Shown: piece after piece, positions 17,227 to 26,059 of the stretch | How positions within the stretch are numbered: the stretch's first letter is position 1 | How the letters are laid out: each line of letters starts with the position of its first letter | Assembly: GCF_003955715.1 (NCBI RefSeq) | Contig: NZ_CP034463.1 | Span: 806,001-870,000 of the forward strand | Origin: Streptomyces aquilus | GTDB lineage: Bacteria > Actinomycetota > Actinomycetes > Streptomycetales > Streptomycetaceae | DNA length: 64,000 nucleotides | Reading direction: 5' to 3' | Notes under the pieces: generated by a model | The model's database searches: none | Told to the model about the DNA's origin: nothing | Seen by the model: only the letters and a program-made list of their open reading frames with translations | Program-made: the position numbers and the translations under genes

Positions 17227-18105
17227 CTACTTCATCCAGTCCCGCGTGCCGAACGACGTGCACGCCCGTGACGCCCACTCCGTCGCCGCCCGCAGCGCCC
17301 CGGCGAATGCCGGCTCGGTCAACTCGGTCTGTAGGGACAATCGGTGAGCGAGCGTGCCGTGCAGTACGTCGCCCGCGCCGAGCGTGTCCACCACCCGTAC
17401 GGCCGGGACGTCCACCGTGCCGCCGCCGTGCGGCCCCTCCCACACGAGGGGCCGCCCGCCCCGGCTCACCGCTCTCCACGGGACGTGATGGTCGCGCAGG
17501 AACCGCAGGACCTCCTCGGGACCCGTGGTGCCGGGTGGGCGGAAGGAGTCGGCGCAGACGGCCACGTCGATGGAGGGCAGCAGTTGTTCCGTTCCCGCCT
17601 TCCAGCTGCCGCCGTCGAGGACGGTCCGGCATCCGGCGTCCCGTGCGGCGCGTGCGACGGCCAGCGCGAGGTCCATGTGATGTCCGTCGAACTCGACGAC
17701 GTCGTAGCCCGCCACCAGAGCGGTCAGGTCGGCGGGCAGCGCGATCCGGCGTCCCACCGCGTTGGTCGACGCCACGGCCCGGTCACCGCTGGACGCGGTC
17801 ACCAGGATCGAGGACACGGAGGGTGGCTCGGTCGAGTCGGCCGACAGGTCCCGCACCGTCACGCCGAGCCCTTCCAGGTCCGCCGCGGCCGCGACGCCCA
17901 GCGGATGGGAGCCGATCGACGTGAGCAGCGTGGCGGCGCCGCCGAGGTGGGCGAATGCCGCGGCCGCGTTGGCGGCCGGACCGCCCGCGGCCACCGTCTG
18001 CCGACGGGCCGTCACCTTCTCGTCCGGGCCCGGCAGGTGGTCGACGAGTTGGACGACGTCGAACGTGCACAGGCCGACGAACAGTCCCTCAGGGCGTTGT
18101 GACAC
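17227..18105 (-). CDS. PfkB-family carbohydrate kinase
   Basis: A 292-residue ribokinase-fold protein. The N-terminal motif AAGGPAANAAAAFAHLG and the C-terminal catalytic signature DTLGAGD (catalytic Asp246) are both present, so ATP-dependent phosphorylation of a sugar or sugar-like alcohol is likely. Start GTG 18105 lacks a strong ribosome site. It converges with the Cys-containing unknown gene and diverges from the DEAD-box helicase. No sugar transporter is next to it, so the substrate cannot be inferred; several PfkB members act on nucleosides. Confidence 0.9.
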   Translation of the reverse strand: MSQRPEGLFVGLCTFDVVQLVDHLPGPDEKVTARRQTVAAGGPAANAAAAFAHLGGAATLLTSIGSHPLGVAAAADLEGLGVTVRDLSADSTEPPSVSSILVTASSGDRAVASTNAVGRRIALPADLTALVAGYDVVEFDGHHMDLALAVARAARDAGCRTVLDGGSWKAGTEQLLPSIDVAVCADSFRPPGTTGPEEVLRFLRDHHVPWRAVSRGGRPLVWEGPHGGGTVDVPAVRVVDTLGAGDVLHGTLAHRLSLQTELTEPAFAGALRAATEWASRACTSFGTRDWMK

Positions 18106-18240
18106 GTCAGTCGACCGTCCCGATGTGTGCGGTGGCGCAGTGGCACGGGCACCTTACCCAGCAACCCGGCACCTGATCGCGTGGGCAGCCACCTCCTGAT
18201 CATCTGGCGGCGAGCAGCGGGGCGTGCGCGTGTCCGCTGA

Positions 18241-18246
18241 TAAAAT
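18241..18246 (+). promoter_or_regulatory. Possible -10 element of the helicase gene
   Basis: TAAAAT in an AT-rich pocket (TGATAAAATG) of an otherwise GC-rich region, about 90 bp before the helicase start and just before the leader hairpin. No convincing -35 is seen, so this is tentative. Confidence 0.4.
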
Positions 18247-18266
18247 GTCCGCACGCTTCGACTTCG

Positions 18267-18298
18267 CCGGGGCCCGTACCGAGGGGTACGGGCCCCGG
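18267..18298 (+). promoter_or_regulatory. Strong hairpin in the helicase mRNA leader
   Basis: CCGGGGCCCGTACC (18267-18280) pairs perfectly with GGTACGGGCCCCGG (18285-18298), giving a 14-bp stem with a GAGG loop. It lies 36 bp upstream of the helicase ATG, between the likely promoter and the ribosome site. It could act as an attenuator, an RNA-stability element or a substrate for helicase autoregulation. Confidence 0.6.
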
Positions 18299-18334
18299 GC
18301 CGTTCCGGGGCGCCTGATCAGGAAGGTTCTCCCG

Positions 18335-19714
18335 ATGAACGCGAAGCCGTCGAACCCCGGACACTCCGATGCCGGTGCGCCTCAGCCGGTCTCCCCCGGC
18401 CTGCCTCCGGCCGTGTCCTTCGACGCGCTCGGGCTGCCGTCGGAGCTGGTGACGGCGATGACGGCGCTCGGGGTGACCGAGCCGTTCCCGATCCAGGCCG
18501 CCACCCTTCCCAACGCGCTGGCCGGCCGCGACGTCCTGGGCCGTGCGCGGACCGGCTCCGGCAAGACGCTGGCCTTCGGGCTGGCGCTCCTCGTCCGGAC
18601 CGCGGGTCTGCGGGCGGACTCCAAGCGGCCGCTCGCGCTGGTGCTGGTGCCGACCCGGGAACTCGCGCAGCAGGTGAGCGACGCGCTCACCCCGTACGCG
18701 CAGACGCTGAAGGTGCGGCTGGCGACGGTGGTCGGCGGGCTGTCGATCAACCGGCAGCAGGCGGCGCTGCGGGCCGGCGTCGAGGTGCTCATCGCGACGC
18801 CGGGCCGGCTGACCGACCTCGTGGAGCGCCGGGACTGCCACCTCGACCAGGTGCGGATCACGGTGCTGGACGAGGCGGACCAGATGTGCGACCTGGGTTT
18901 CCTGCCGCAGGTGACACAGACCCTGGACCAGGTGCGCCCGGACGGTCAGCGGCTGCTGTTCTCCGCCACGCTGGACAAGAACGTGGACCAATTGGTGCAG
19001 GGCTATCTGCACGACCCGGTACTCGCGTCGGTCGACCCGGCGGCGGGCTCGGTCACCACGATGGAACACCACGTGCTGAACATCCACGCCGCCGACAAGT
19101 ACGCGACCGCGACCGAGATCGCCGCGCGCGACGGGCGGGTCCTGATGTTCCTCGACACCAAGGCCGGCGTGGACCAGTTCACCCGCCATCTGCGGGCCAG
19201 TGGCATCCGGGCCGGTGCCCTGCACAGCGGGAAGTCGCAACCGCAGCGCACGCACACCCTGGGCCAGTTCAAGGACGGTGAGATCACCGTGCTGGTGGCC
19301 ACCAACGTCGCCGCCCGGGGCATTCACATCGACACGCTCGACCTCGTCGTCAACGTCGACCCGCCGGCCGACGCCAAGGACTACCTGCACCGCGGTGGAC
19401 GTACGGCACGCGCCGGGGAGTCCGGGACCGTGGTCACCCTGGTCACGCCCAACCAGCGGCGCGACGTGAACCGGATGATGTCCGAGGCCGGGATCCGCCC
19501 CACCGTCACCCAGGTGCGTTCCGGCGAGGCGCAGCTGACCGCCATCACCGGCGCGCGGCGCCCGCCGGCCGGGACGAAGACGTCCGGCGGCAACGCCCCC
19601 TTCCGCGGCCTCGGCTCCCGCACCGGCCGCCCCGCGAAGGAGTCCCGCAAGACGACCGAGGCCCGCAAGATCGCGGAGGCCCGCGCGGCCGCCCGAGTGC
19701 GCAAGGGGCGCTGA
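18335..19714 (+). CDS. DEAD-box ATP-dependent RNA helicase (RhlE-like)
   Basis: A 459-residue helicase core with all main motifs: Q motif region (PFPIQAATLP), I (ARTGSGKT), Ia (PTRELAQQ), TPGRL, II (DEAD at 179-182), III (SAT), the HSGKSQPQR segment, VATNVAARGIHI and VI (HRGGRTARAGESG). A basic tail (ARAAARVRKGR) may bind RNA. ATG 18335 with GGAAGG at 18321-18326 is preferred to an earlier in-frame GTG at 18224. It probably unwinds structured RNA in ribosome assembly or mRNA decay. A long GC hairpin in the leader suggests post-transcriptional control, perhaps cold-responsive. Confidence 0.95.
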   Translation: MNAKPSNPGHSDAGAPQPVSPGLPPAVSFDALGLPSELVTAMTALGVTEPFPIQAATLPNALAGRDVLGRARTGSGKTLAFGLALLVRTAGLRADSKRPLALVLVPTRELAQQVSDALTPYAQTLKVRLATVVGGLSINRQQAALRAGVEVLIATPGRLTDLVERRDCHLDQVRITVLDEADQMCDLGFLPQVTQTLDQVRPDGQRLLFSATLDKNVDQLVQGYLHDPVLASVDPAAGSVTTMEHHVLNIHAADKYATATEIAARDGRVLMFLDTKAGVDQFTRHLRASGIRAGALHSGKSQPQRTHTLGQFKDGEITVLVATNVAARGIHIDTLDLVVNVDPPADAKDYLHRGGRTARAGESGTVVTLVTPNQRRDVNRMMSEAGIRPTVTQVRSGEAQLTAITGARRPPAGTKTSGGNAPFRGLGSRTGRPAKESRKTTEARKIAEARAAARVRKGR

Positions 19715-19762
19715 AGGCGGAGTCCGGCGGCAAGCGGGGAGAGGCTGCCGAGAGGCTGATCC

Positions 19763-20695
19763 TCACACCCCGAACAACGCCGCCGCGTTGTCGTGGCACA
19801 CACCGCGCAGCCACTCCGCTCCGAGGCCCAGCCGCTCCAGGGCGTGCAGCTGATGGACGTACGGGTAGGGGATGTTGGGGAAGTCGGAGCCCAGCAGGAC
19901 GCGGTCGCCGAGCCCGGCGAGCCGGGGCAGGGCACCGCGCGGGAACGGCATGAAGGCCTCGGTGAAGTCGGTGAACGCCATGGTGGTGTCCAGCCGCACC
20001 TCCGGATACCGCTCGGCGAGGCTCAGGAAGTCCTCGTGCTCGGGCATCCCCATGTGCGCCACGATCAGCCGCAGCCCCGGGTGGCGCGCCAGCACCCGTG
20101 CGATCGGCTCGGGGCCGGTGTGCTTGCCCGGCGCGGGCCCGGAGCCGCAGTGGATCACCACCGGGATCCGGGCCTCGGCCAGCACGCCCCACGCGGGCCG
20201 GAGCAGCTCGTCGGCCGGGTCGTACGCCCCTACCTGCACATGCGCCTTGAACACGCGCGCGCCCGCTTCGACCGCCTCGCGGACGTAGGCCTCGACGCCC
20301 GGCTCGGGATACAGGGTGGCGGTGTGCAGGCACTCCGGGGTGCGGTGGGCGAAGTCGGCCGCCCAGCCGTTCAGCCACCGGGCCATGCCGGGCTTGTGCG
20401 GGTAGAGCATCGAGGTGAACGCCCGCACGCCGAACCGGCGCAGCACATCCGCCCGTTCCGCCTCCTGCCGCCGGTAGGTGATCGGCCACTCCAGGCCGCC
20501 GGTCAGGTCCCCCTGGGCGTCGAAGTACGCCCAGACCTTGTCGAGGACGCGTTCGGGCATGAAGTGCGTGTGGACGTCGACCAGTCCCGGAAGGCCGAGC
20601 CCCTCCCAGAAACGGCGGACCTCGGCGGCTTCCGCCTCCCAGGACGCGTCACCGGCGGTTCGCGGACGGTCGGGGGCCGGACGGTGATCGTTCAC
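19763..20695 (-). CDS. Amidohydrolase (metal-dependent, TIM-barrel)
   Basis: About 310 residues of the amidohydrolase-2 type. Metal ligands are visible in order: DVHTHFMPE (His-x-His), FKAHVQ, VIHCGSG, VAHMGMPEHEDF and GSDFPN (final Asp). Members hydrolyse or decarboxylate small carboxylic or aromatic substrates. GTG 20695 is chosen, with GGGAG just upstream; a longer GTG start at 20767 would overlap the stop of the tripeptidyl-aminopeptidase-like gene as GTGA and may instead be used for coupling. It is the last of three minus-strand genes. Substrate is unknown. Confidence 0.87.
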   Translation of the reverse strand: MNDHRPAPDRPRTAGDASWEAEAAEVRRFWEGLGLPGLVDVHTHFMPERVLDKVWAYFDAQGDLTGGLEWPITYRRQEAERADVLRRFGVRAFTSMLYPHKPGMARWLNGWAADFAHRTPECLHTATLYPEPGVEAYVREAVEAGARVFKAHVQVGAYDPADELLRPAWGVLAEARIPVVIHCGSGPAPGKHTGPEPIARVLARHPGLRLIVAHMGMPEHEDFLSLAERYPEVRLDTTMAFTDFTEAFMPFPRGALPRLAGLGDRVLLGSDFPNIPYPYVHQLHALERLGLGAEWLRGVCHDNAAALFGV

Positions 20696-20763
20696 GTCTC
20701 CCACGATCGGCCCTGGCGCGGGGCGGGTCCAGCCGTTTGACGCCGGGTCGTGTGAGTGATCCG

Positions 20764-22332
20764 TCACGGCACCCGCGCGGCGCAGGTGATGTCCGTGGCC
20801 GGAAGGCGGCCGGTGGCGAGGTAGGCGTTGACCGTGTCGTCGACGCACGGGGTGCCGTAGACGCCGTAGACCGCGTGCTGGTCGGCGCCTCGCAGGGTGA
20901 CCAGGCGGGAGGAGGGCCATGCCCGGCGTACCGCGGCGGCGCCCTCGTAGGTGCTGCGCGGGTCTCCGGTGGCGTTGACGAGGAGGGCGGGGAGGTCGTC
21001 CCTGACGGTGGTCGGGCGCTCGCGGGGCGGGTCCCAGAAGGCGCAGGGGTTCAGGTTGTTCGTGACGGGGGCCAGCAGCGGGTCCCGCGCGCGGGCCTTC
21101 TGGATGTCACGCCAGTAGACCTCCGGGTCCCGCGGTGCGGCGACGTCCCCGCACAGGATCGCCGTCTGGACGCTGCCGTAGGGGGAGTCGTTCCCGGTGA
21201 GCAGGAACGCGAGGGCGTCGGCCAGCCACGGGGACGCGGTGACCCGGTGTCCGTCCGCCGCGCGCGACAGGTCGCGCATCGCCTGGGCGAAGTCGCCGTA
21301 GGCGGAGTCGTTGTCCTGCGAGAGGCCGTTGAAGACGATGAGGGGGACGACGTGCTCGTCCACCCGGTGGTCCCCGATACGGAGAGGGGTGCGGGCCGCT
21401 GCCGCCTGGACGCGGTCCACGGCCGCCAGCACCGCCCCACGACTGCGGCCCAGGCCGTACGTCGCGTCCCGGGCGGCGGCCCACGAGGCCCAGCCCTTCA
21501 GTGCGTGCCGGTTGGCCTGCTCGGTGCCCCGCAGCAGCCGGGGGCTGTACCGGTCCGGGTCGATGACACCGTCCAGGACGACCCGGTCGACGCGGGTGGG
21601 GAACATCGTCGTGTACACCTCGCCCAGGTAACTGCCGTAGGAGTAGCCCAGGTAGGAGATCCGCCGCTCACCGAGCGCGGCACGGATGACGTCCATGTCG
21701 CGGGCGGTGTTGCGGGTGGTGGCGTACGGCAGCACGTCCGCCGCGTGTTGGCGGCAGCGCTGGGCGAGGTCCGCGGAGAAGGCCGTCATGCGGTCGAAGC
21801 CGGCGCGGTCGAAGCCGGGGCTGCGGAAGGCGGAGCCGGTCGGCCAGTGGCAGTCCAGCGGGGTGCTGCGGCCGACGAAGCGGGGGTCCACGCCCACCAC
21901 GTCGTAGCGTGCGCCGACGTCCTTCATCGCCTGGCGCACCCACGGCGGGTCGCCGAGGGTCTGCCCGCCGGGGCCGCCGCCGTTGAGGAGCAGCGGGCCG
22001 ACGCGGTGGGCGGTGTCGGTGGCGCGGATCCGGGAGATCGCGACGGTGATCGTCCGGCCGTCGGGGGCTGTGTAGTCCAACGGCACGGTCACGTCGGCGC
22101 ATTGGGCGCCCGCCTGCTCCAACTCCTTGCCGGTCGTGTCGTCCTGACCGCGCACACAGCTCTTCCAGTCGAGGTGCTGGTGGTGATAGCGGGCGAGGGG
22201 GTCGGAGGCCGCCTGGGCCGGGAGGGCGGTGGCGGGCAGCGCGCTGACGGCGAGAGCGGTGGCGGCCAGGCCGAGGGCGGCCTTTCTCGTCGTACGCGAA
22301 GCGCCCTGCGGCGAGCGGACTGAGCGGATCAC
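20764..22332 (-). CDS. Secreted alpha/beta hydrolase, tripeptidyl aminopeptidase-like (S33)
   Basis: A 522-residue exported protein with a long signal peptide ending near ALPAQAAS. The nucleophile motif is GYSYGSYLG (Ser231), the oxyanion segment LLNGGGPGGQ, and the C-terminal TAP domain contains LLVNATGDPRS (Asp) and GADQHAVYG (His). This is the layout of the Streptomyces mycelial tripeptidyl aminopeptidases (SlpD/E/Tap), which trim N-terminal tripeptides outside the cell. GTG 22332 overlaps the stop of the serine hydrolase upstream (GTGA), indicating translational coupling. Some relatives are esterases, so peptidase activity is probable rather than proven. Confidence 0.92.
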   Translation of the reverse strand: MIRSVRSPQGASRTTRKAALGLAATALAVSALPATALPAQAASDPLARYHHQHLDWKSCVRGQDDTTGKELEQAGAQCADVTVPLDYTAPDGRTITVAISRIRATDTAHRVGPLLLNGGGPGGQTLGDPPWVRQAMKDVGARYDVVGVDPRFVGRSTPLDCHWPTGSAFRSPGFDRAGFDRMTAFSADLAQRCRQHAADVLPYATTRNTARDMDVIRAALGERRISYLGYSYGSYLGEVYTTMFPTRVDRVVLDGVIDPDRYSPRLLRGTEQANRHALKGWASWAAARDATYGLGRSRGAVLAAVDRVQAAAARTPLRIGDHRVDEHVVPLIVFNGLSQDNDSAYGDFAQAMRDLSRAADGHRVTASPWLADALAFLLTGNDSPYGSVQTAILCGDVAAPRDPEVYWRDIQKARARDPLLAPVTNNLNPCAFWDPPRERPTTVRDDLPALLVNATGDPRSTYEGAAAVRRAWPSSRLVTLRGADQHAVYGVYGTPCVDDTVNAYLATGRLPATDITCAARVP

Positions 22333-23552
22333 TTGGGGGTCCCTTCTGTTCGTGCTGTTCCTTCGGCAGGCCGCTCTTCGCAGAAGGCGGTCTGCACCGT
22401 GGCCAGGAAGTCCTCTTCGGCTTGCAGGGTGTCGGGCACCTTGTTGAGCGCGACGGCCACGCTCCGCCCGCCGGGGCCGACGGCGGTCAGCGCCCGGTGG
22501 CCACCCGGCACGGTCCCCGCGTGGCCCCACCACTCCCCGCCGCAGCGCAGCGGGGAGGCGATCAGGCCGAGCCCGTAGCGGGCGCCGGGCCACAGCCGGT
22601 CCGGGTCGGCGGCCACCGTCCGCCGCATCTCGGCGAGTTGGCCCGCGGGCAGCAGCCGGCCGCCGAACAGCGCGGTGATGAACCGGGTCAGGTCGGCGGG
22701 GGTGGAGACCAGGGCGCCGCCGACGCCCCCGAAGGTCATGTTCCAGTCGGTGCCGTCGACGAGGCCGCCACCCTCGGTGCTGACGTAGCTGCGCGAGTGC
22801 GGTCCGTGGATGCGGGTGTCGTCGCCGGGCCAGTACGTGTCGCGCAGCCCGAGAGGCCGGATCACGCGCCGGGTGATCTCCTCCTCCGGGGAGCGGCCGG
22901 TGACCTTGCCGATGATCAGGCCCGCGAGAAGGTAGTTGGTGGTCGCGTAGTGCCAGGGGTTTGTCGGTCCTGGCAGGTCGAGGGCGCGGGCGACGAGTTC
23001 GCGCGGCTCGAAGTGCCGGTGGCGCAGGCGTTCGGGGTGTTCCCATTCGGGGGCGTCGAGGTAGTCGGGCAACCCGCTGGTGTGGCGCAGCAGTTGGCGT
23101 ACGGTGATGTGTCGGCCGTCGTAGCCGCCCCGCCGGATCAGCCCGGGCAGGTAGTGGTCGACGGGAGCGTCGAGCGCGATCCGTCGCTCGGCGGCGAGTT
23201 GGAGCACGACGGTCGCGGTGAACGTCTTGGTGACGCTGCCGACGCGCAAGCGGTCGGTGGCGTTCATGGCGCGGCCCGTGCGCAGGTCCGCCGTCCCCGC
23301 GGTCTCGGCCCAACTCCCGCAGGGCGCCCCCGCGGTGGGGTCGGTCACGAGGACCGCGGCGCCGGTGATCCGGTCGCGATCGGTGAGCGTGCGCAGCGCC
23401 TGGCGCAGTTCGCCGTGGGGTCCGCACACGGCGTCGTGCCCCGTGGGGAGTTGGCGCGCGGCGGCGGGTGCCGCCGGTACGACCATGGCCGCCAACAGAG
23501 CCGCCACGCCTGCGCGTCTGCCCAGCGTCGAAGTGGTGCGGAAGGATGCCAT
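22329..23552 (-). CDS. Secreted serine hydrolase of the beta-lactamase/DD-carboxypeptidase class C family
   Basis: A 407-residue protein with a signal peptide ending near APAAARQ. The SxxK motif is GSVTKTF (Ser106, Lys109), the YxN motif appears as HYATTNYL and the third motif as WGHAGTVPGG (HxG). This is the DD-peptidase/beta-lactamase class C fold; Streptomyces have many such D-Ala-D-Ala carboxypeptidase or esterase-like copies. ATG 23552. It precedes and overlaps the tripeptidyl-aminopeptidase-like gene by 4 bp, so both secreted enzymes are made together. A drug-resistance role is not implied. Confidence 0.92.
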   Translation of the reverse strand: MASFRTTSTLGRRAGVAALLAAMVVPAAPAAARQLPTGHDAVCGPHGELRQALRTLTDRDRITGAAVLVTDPTAGAPCGSWAETAGTADLRTGRAMNATDRLRVGSVTKTFTATVVLQLAAERRIALDAPVDHYLPGLIRRGGYDGRHITVRQLLRHTSGLPDYLDAPEWEHPERLRHRHFEPRELVARALDLPGPTNPWHYATTNYLLAGLIIGKVTGRSPEEEITRRVIRPLGLRDTYWPGDDTRIHGPHSRSYVSTEGGGLVDGTDWNMTFGGVGGALVSTPADLTRFITALFGGRLLPAGQLAEMRRTVAADPDRLWPGARYGLGLIASPLRCGGEWWGHAGTVPGGHRALTAVGPGGRSVAVALNKVPDTLQAEEDFLATVQTAFCEERPAEGTARTEGTPK

Positions 23553-23812
23553 GCGCCACCACGCTAGGCAGGCGCCGAGGCCGGGTCACTCGGGCTGACC
23601 GCCGGATCACGGGTGGGGGCAGCCCCAGCGGGCGGCGGGGGCCTTCCCCCCTTGTAGTGCGTCGGCACCAGGCGACCCCGGCTACTGGTCCAGGTGCACC
23701 AGAGGCGGACGGCAGCGGGGGACGATGTCCGGCGCGGCACCGGAAGGAAGGGTGGAAGGCGCGTGAGATCCGCGTGTTTCCCCTTGCCTAGCGGTGTCTG
23801 GAGTGATCAGAA

Positions 23813-26053
23813 GTGGCTGTGTTGCTGTACCGGATCGGACGGTGGGCCTTCCGGCGGCGTCGGCTCGTGGGCGGTGTGTGGCTGGGTGCCCTGGTGCTGG
23901 CCGTCGCCGCCGCCGCGCTGGCGCCGGCCGGAGAGGAGGAGGACCTCTCCATGCCCGGCACCGAGTCGCAGAAGGCGTTCGATTTGCTGGACGAACGGTT
24001 CCCGCAGAGCAACTCCCAGGGGGCGGAGGCCCGTCTGGTGTTCCGGGCGCCGGACGGCGAGCGGGTGACGGCCAGGGACAACAGGGCGGCGGTCGAGGAC
24101 GCGGTCGGCTCACTGGACCGGGGCGCTCAGGTCGCGTCGGCCACCGATCCCTACGAGAGCGGCGCCGTCAGCGAGGACGGCACCATCGCCTACTCCACGA
24201 TCACGTACACCGCGGACGCCGTGGACCTCACCGAGGCGTCGAAGGACGACCTGGCGAACGCCGCGCGAGGGGCCCGGGAGACGGGGCTGACCGTGGAGAT
24301 CGGTGGCTCCGCGCTGGACGCGGAGGAGGAGCCGGGCGGTACGACGGAGCTCGTCGGCGTGGCGGTCGCGGCGGTGGTGCTGGTGCTCGCCCTCGGGTCG
24401 CTGGTCGCGGCCGGGCTGTCGCTGCTGACCGCCTTCGTGGGCGTGGCCATCGCCTTCGGCCTGGTCTCGGCGCTCGCCGCGCCGCTGGGGCTGACCTCCA
24501 CCGTCGCGATCCTCGCCCTGATGCTGGGGCTGGCGGTCGGCATCGACTACGCGCTGTTCATCACCTCCCGCTTCCGCCACGAGTCCGCCCTGGGCCGGGC
24601 ACCCGAGGAGGCCGCGGGACGGGCCGTGGGCACGGCCGGCTCCGCCGTCGTCTTCGCCGGCGCGACCGTCTTCATCGCCCTGGTCGGCCTGGGGGTGGTC
24701 GGCATCCCCGAACTCACCAAGATGGGTCTGGGCGGCGCGGGCGCCGTGGCCCTCGCCGTCCTCGTCGCCCTCACCCTGGTCCCCGCGCTGTTCGGGTTCT
24801 TCGGCCGGCGGATGCTGCCCCGCGCCGTCCGCAAGGCGATGCGGTCGGGCGACGTGTCCCCGCGTCCGGTGCCCGACACCGGCCGGCCCGGACTCGGCGC
24901 CCGCTGGGCGCGGTTCGTGCTGCGCCGTCCGGTGCCCGTGCTGATGATCGCCGGGCTCGGTCTCGGGGCCGTGGCTCTTCCCGCCCTCAGCCTCGAACTC
25001 GGGCTGCCCGGAGACGAGTCGAAGTCGGTGGAGACCACGCAGCGCCGCGCCTACGACCTGTTGTCGGAAGGCTTCGGCCCCGGTTTCAACGGCCCGTTGA
25101 CCGTGGTCGTCGACACGGCGGGGTCCGGGGACGTGCGGGCCACCACCGACCTGGTCGTCAAGACCGTACGCGACGTCGACGGGGTCGCGTCGGTCGGCGA
25201 TCCGGTGCTCAGCCGGGGCGCGGACACGGCCGTCCTGACCGCCGTCCCGGAGACCGCGCCCAACAGCGGTACGACTAAGGACCTCGTGCACACGATCCGC
25301 AGCGCGGCCTCCGATGTCGAGGCCGACACGGGGGCCGACGTCCTGGTGACCGGCAGCACCGCGATGAACATCGACATCTCCCAGGCCATGTCCGACGCCT
25401 TGCTCCCTTACCTGACCGTCGTCATCGGCCTGGCCGTGCTCCTGTTGACGGTGGTCTTCCGCTCGGTCCTGGTCCCGGTCAAGGCGGCGCTCGGGTTCCT
25501 GCTGTCGGTGGGTGCCGCCTTCGGCGTCCTCGTGGCCGTCTTCCAGTGGGGGTGGGCGGCGGACCTGATCGGCATCGAACAGACCGGGCCGGTCATGTCG
25601 TTGATGCCGATTCTGATCATCGGCATCGTCTTCGGTCTCGCCATGGACTACGAGGTCTTCCTCCTGACCCGTATGCGGGAGGCGTACGTCCATGGCGCCG
25701 CGCCCGGCGACGCGGTCGTCAACGGCTTCCGGCACAGCGGCCGGGTGGTGGCCGCCGCCGCGATCATCATGATCAGCGTGTTCGCCGGATTCATCGGGAT
25801 GAGCAGCCCGACGATCCAGACGATGGGCGTCGGACTGGCCGCCGCCGTCGCCTTCGACGCCTTCGTGGTGCGGATGGCGATCGCGCCCGCGGTCCTGGCG
25901 CTGCTCGGCCGCCGGGCCTGGTGGCTGCCCCGTATCCTCGACCGTGTGCTGCCGAACGTGGACATCGAGGGGGAGGCTCTGAGCCGTCAAGTCCCGGACC
26001 GCGCAACCGAGTCGGACCCCGCGGTACGGCGACTCCCGGTCGGCCGGGACTGA
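23813..26053 (+). CDS. MMPL-family RND transporter
   Basis: A 746-residue membrane protein with the duplicated MMPL layout: TM1, an extracytoplasmic loop (about residues 40-180), a block of five or six helices with GLAVGIDYALFITSRFRHE, a second loop, and a second helix block with FGLAMDYEVFLLTRMREAY. The two conserved intramembrane GxxxDY segments are the proton-relay sites of the family. GTG 23813 has GGAG at 23800-23803. It is followed after 6 bp by a histidine kinase and response regulator, so a three-gene operon is likely. Family members export lipids or hydrophobic compounds. It is not adjacent to the mycolate-like cluster, so a link is only a possibility. Confidence 0.94.
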   Translation: MAVLLYRIGRWAFRRRRLVGGVWLGALVLAVAAAALAPAGEEEDLSMPGTESQKAFDLLDERFPQSNSQGAEARLVFRAPDGERVTARDNRAAVEDAVGSLDRGAQVASATDPYESGAVSEDGTIAYSTITYTADAVDLTEASKDDLANAARGARETGLTVEIGGSALDAEEEPGGTTELVGVAVAAVVLVLALGSLVAAGLSLLTAFVGVAIAFGLVSALAAPLGLTSTVAILALMLGLAVGIDYALFITSRFRHESALGRAPEEAAGRAVGTAGSAVVFAGATVFIALVGLGVVGIPELTKMGLGGAGAVALAVLVALTLVPALFGFFGRRMLPRAVRKAMRSGDVSPRPVPDTGRPGLGARWARFVLRRPVPVLMIAGLGLGAVALPALSLELGLPGDESKSVETTQRRAYDLLSEGFGPGFNGPLTVVVDTAGSGDVRATTDLVVKTVRDVDGVASVGDPVLSRGADTAVLTAVPETAPNSGTTKDLVHTIRSAASDVEADTGADVLVTGSTAMNIDISQAMSDALLPYLTVVIGLAVLLLTVVFRSVLVPVKAALGFLLSVGAAFGVLVAVFQWGWAADLIGIEQTGPVMSLMPILIIGIVFGLAMDYEVFLLTRMREAYVHGAAPGDAVVNGFRHSGRVVAAAAIIMISVFAGFIGMSSPTIQTMGVGLAAAVAFDAFVVRMAIAPAVLALLGRRAWWLPRILDRVLPNVDIEGEALSRQVPDRATESDPAVRRLPVGRD

Positions 26054-26059
26054 ACGGTC

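Noticed and set aside
23684..23702. Partial DasR-like site ACTGGTCCAGGTGCACCAG
   Set aside because: Only the first half fits the ACTGGTCTAGACCACT consensus and the palindrome is imperfect. No GlcNAc gene is adjacent.
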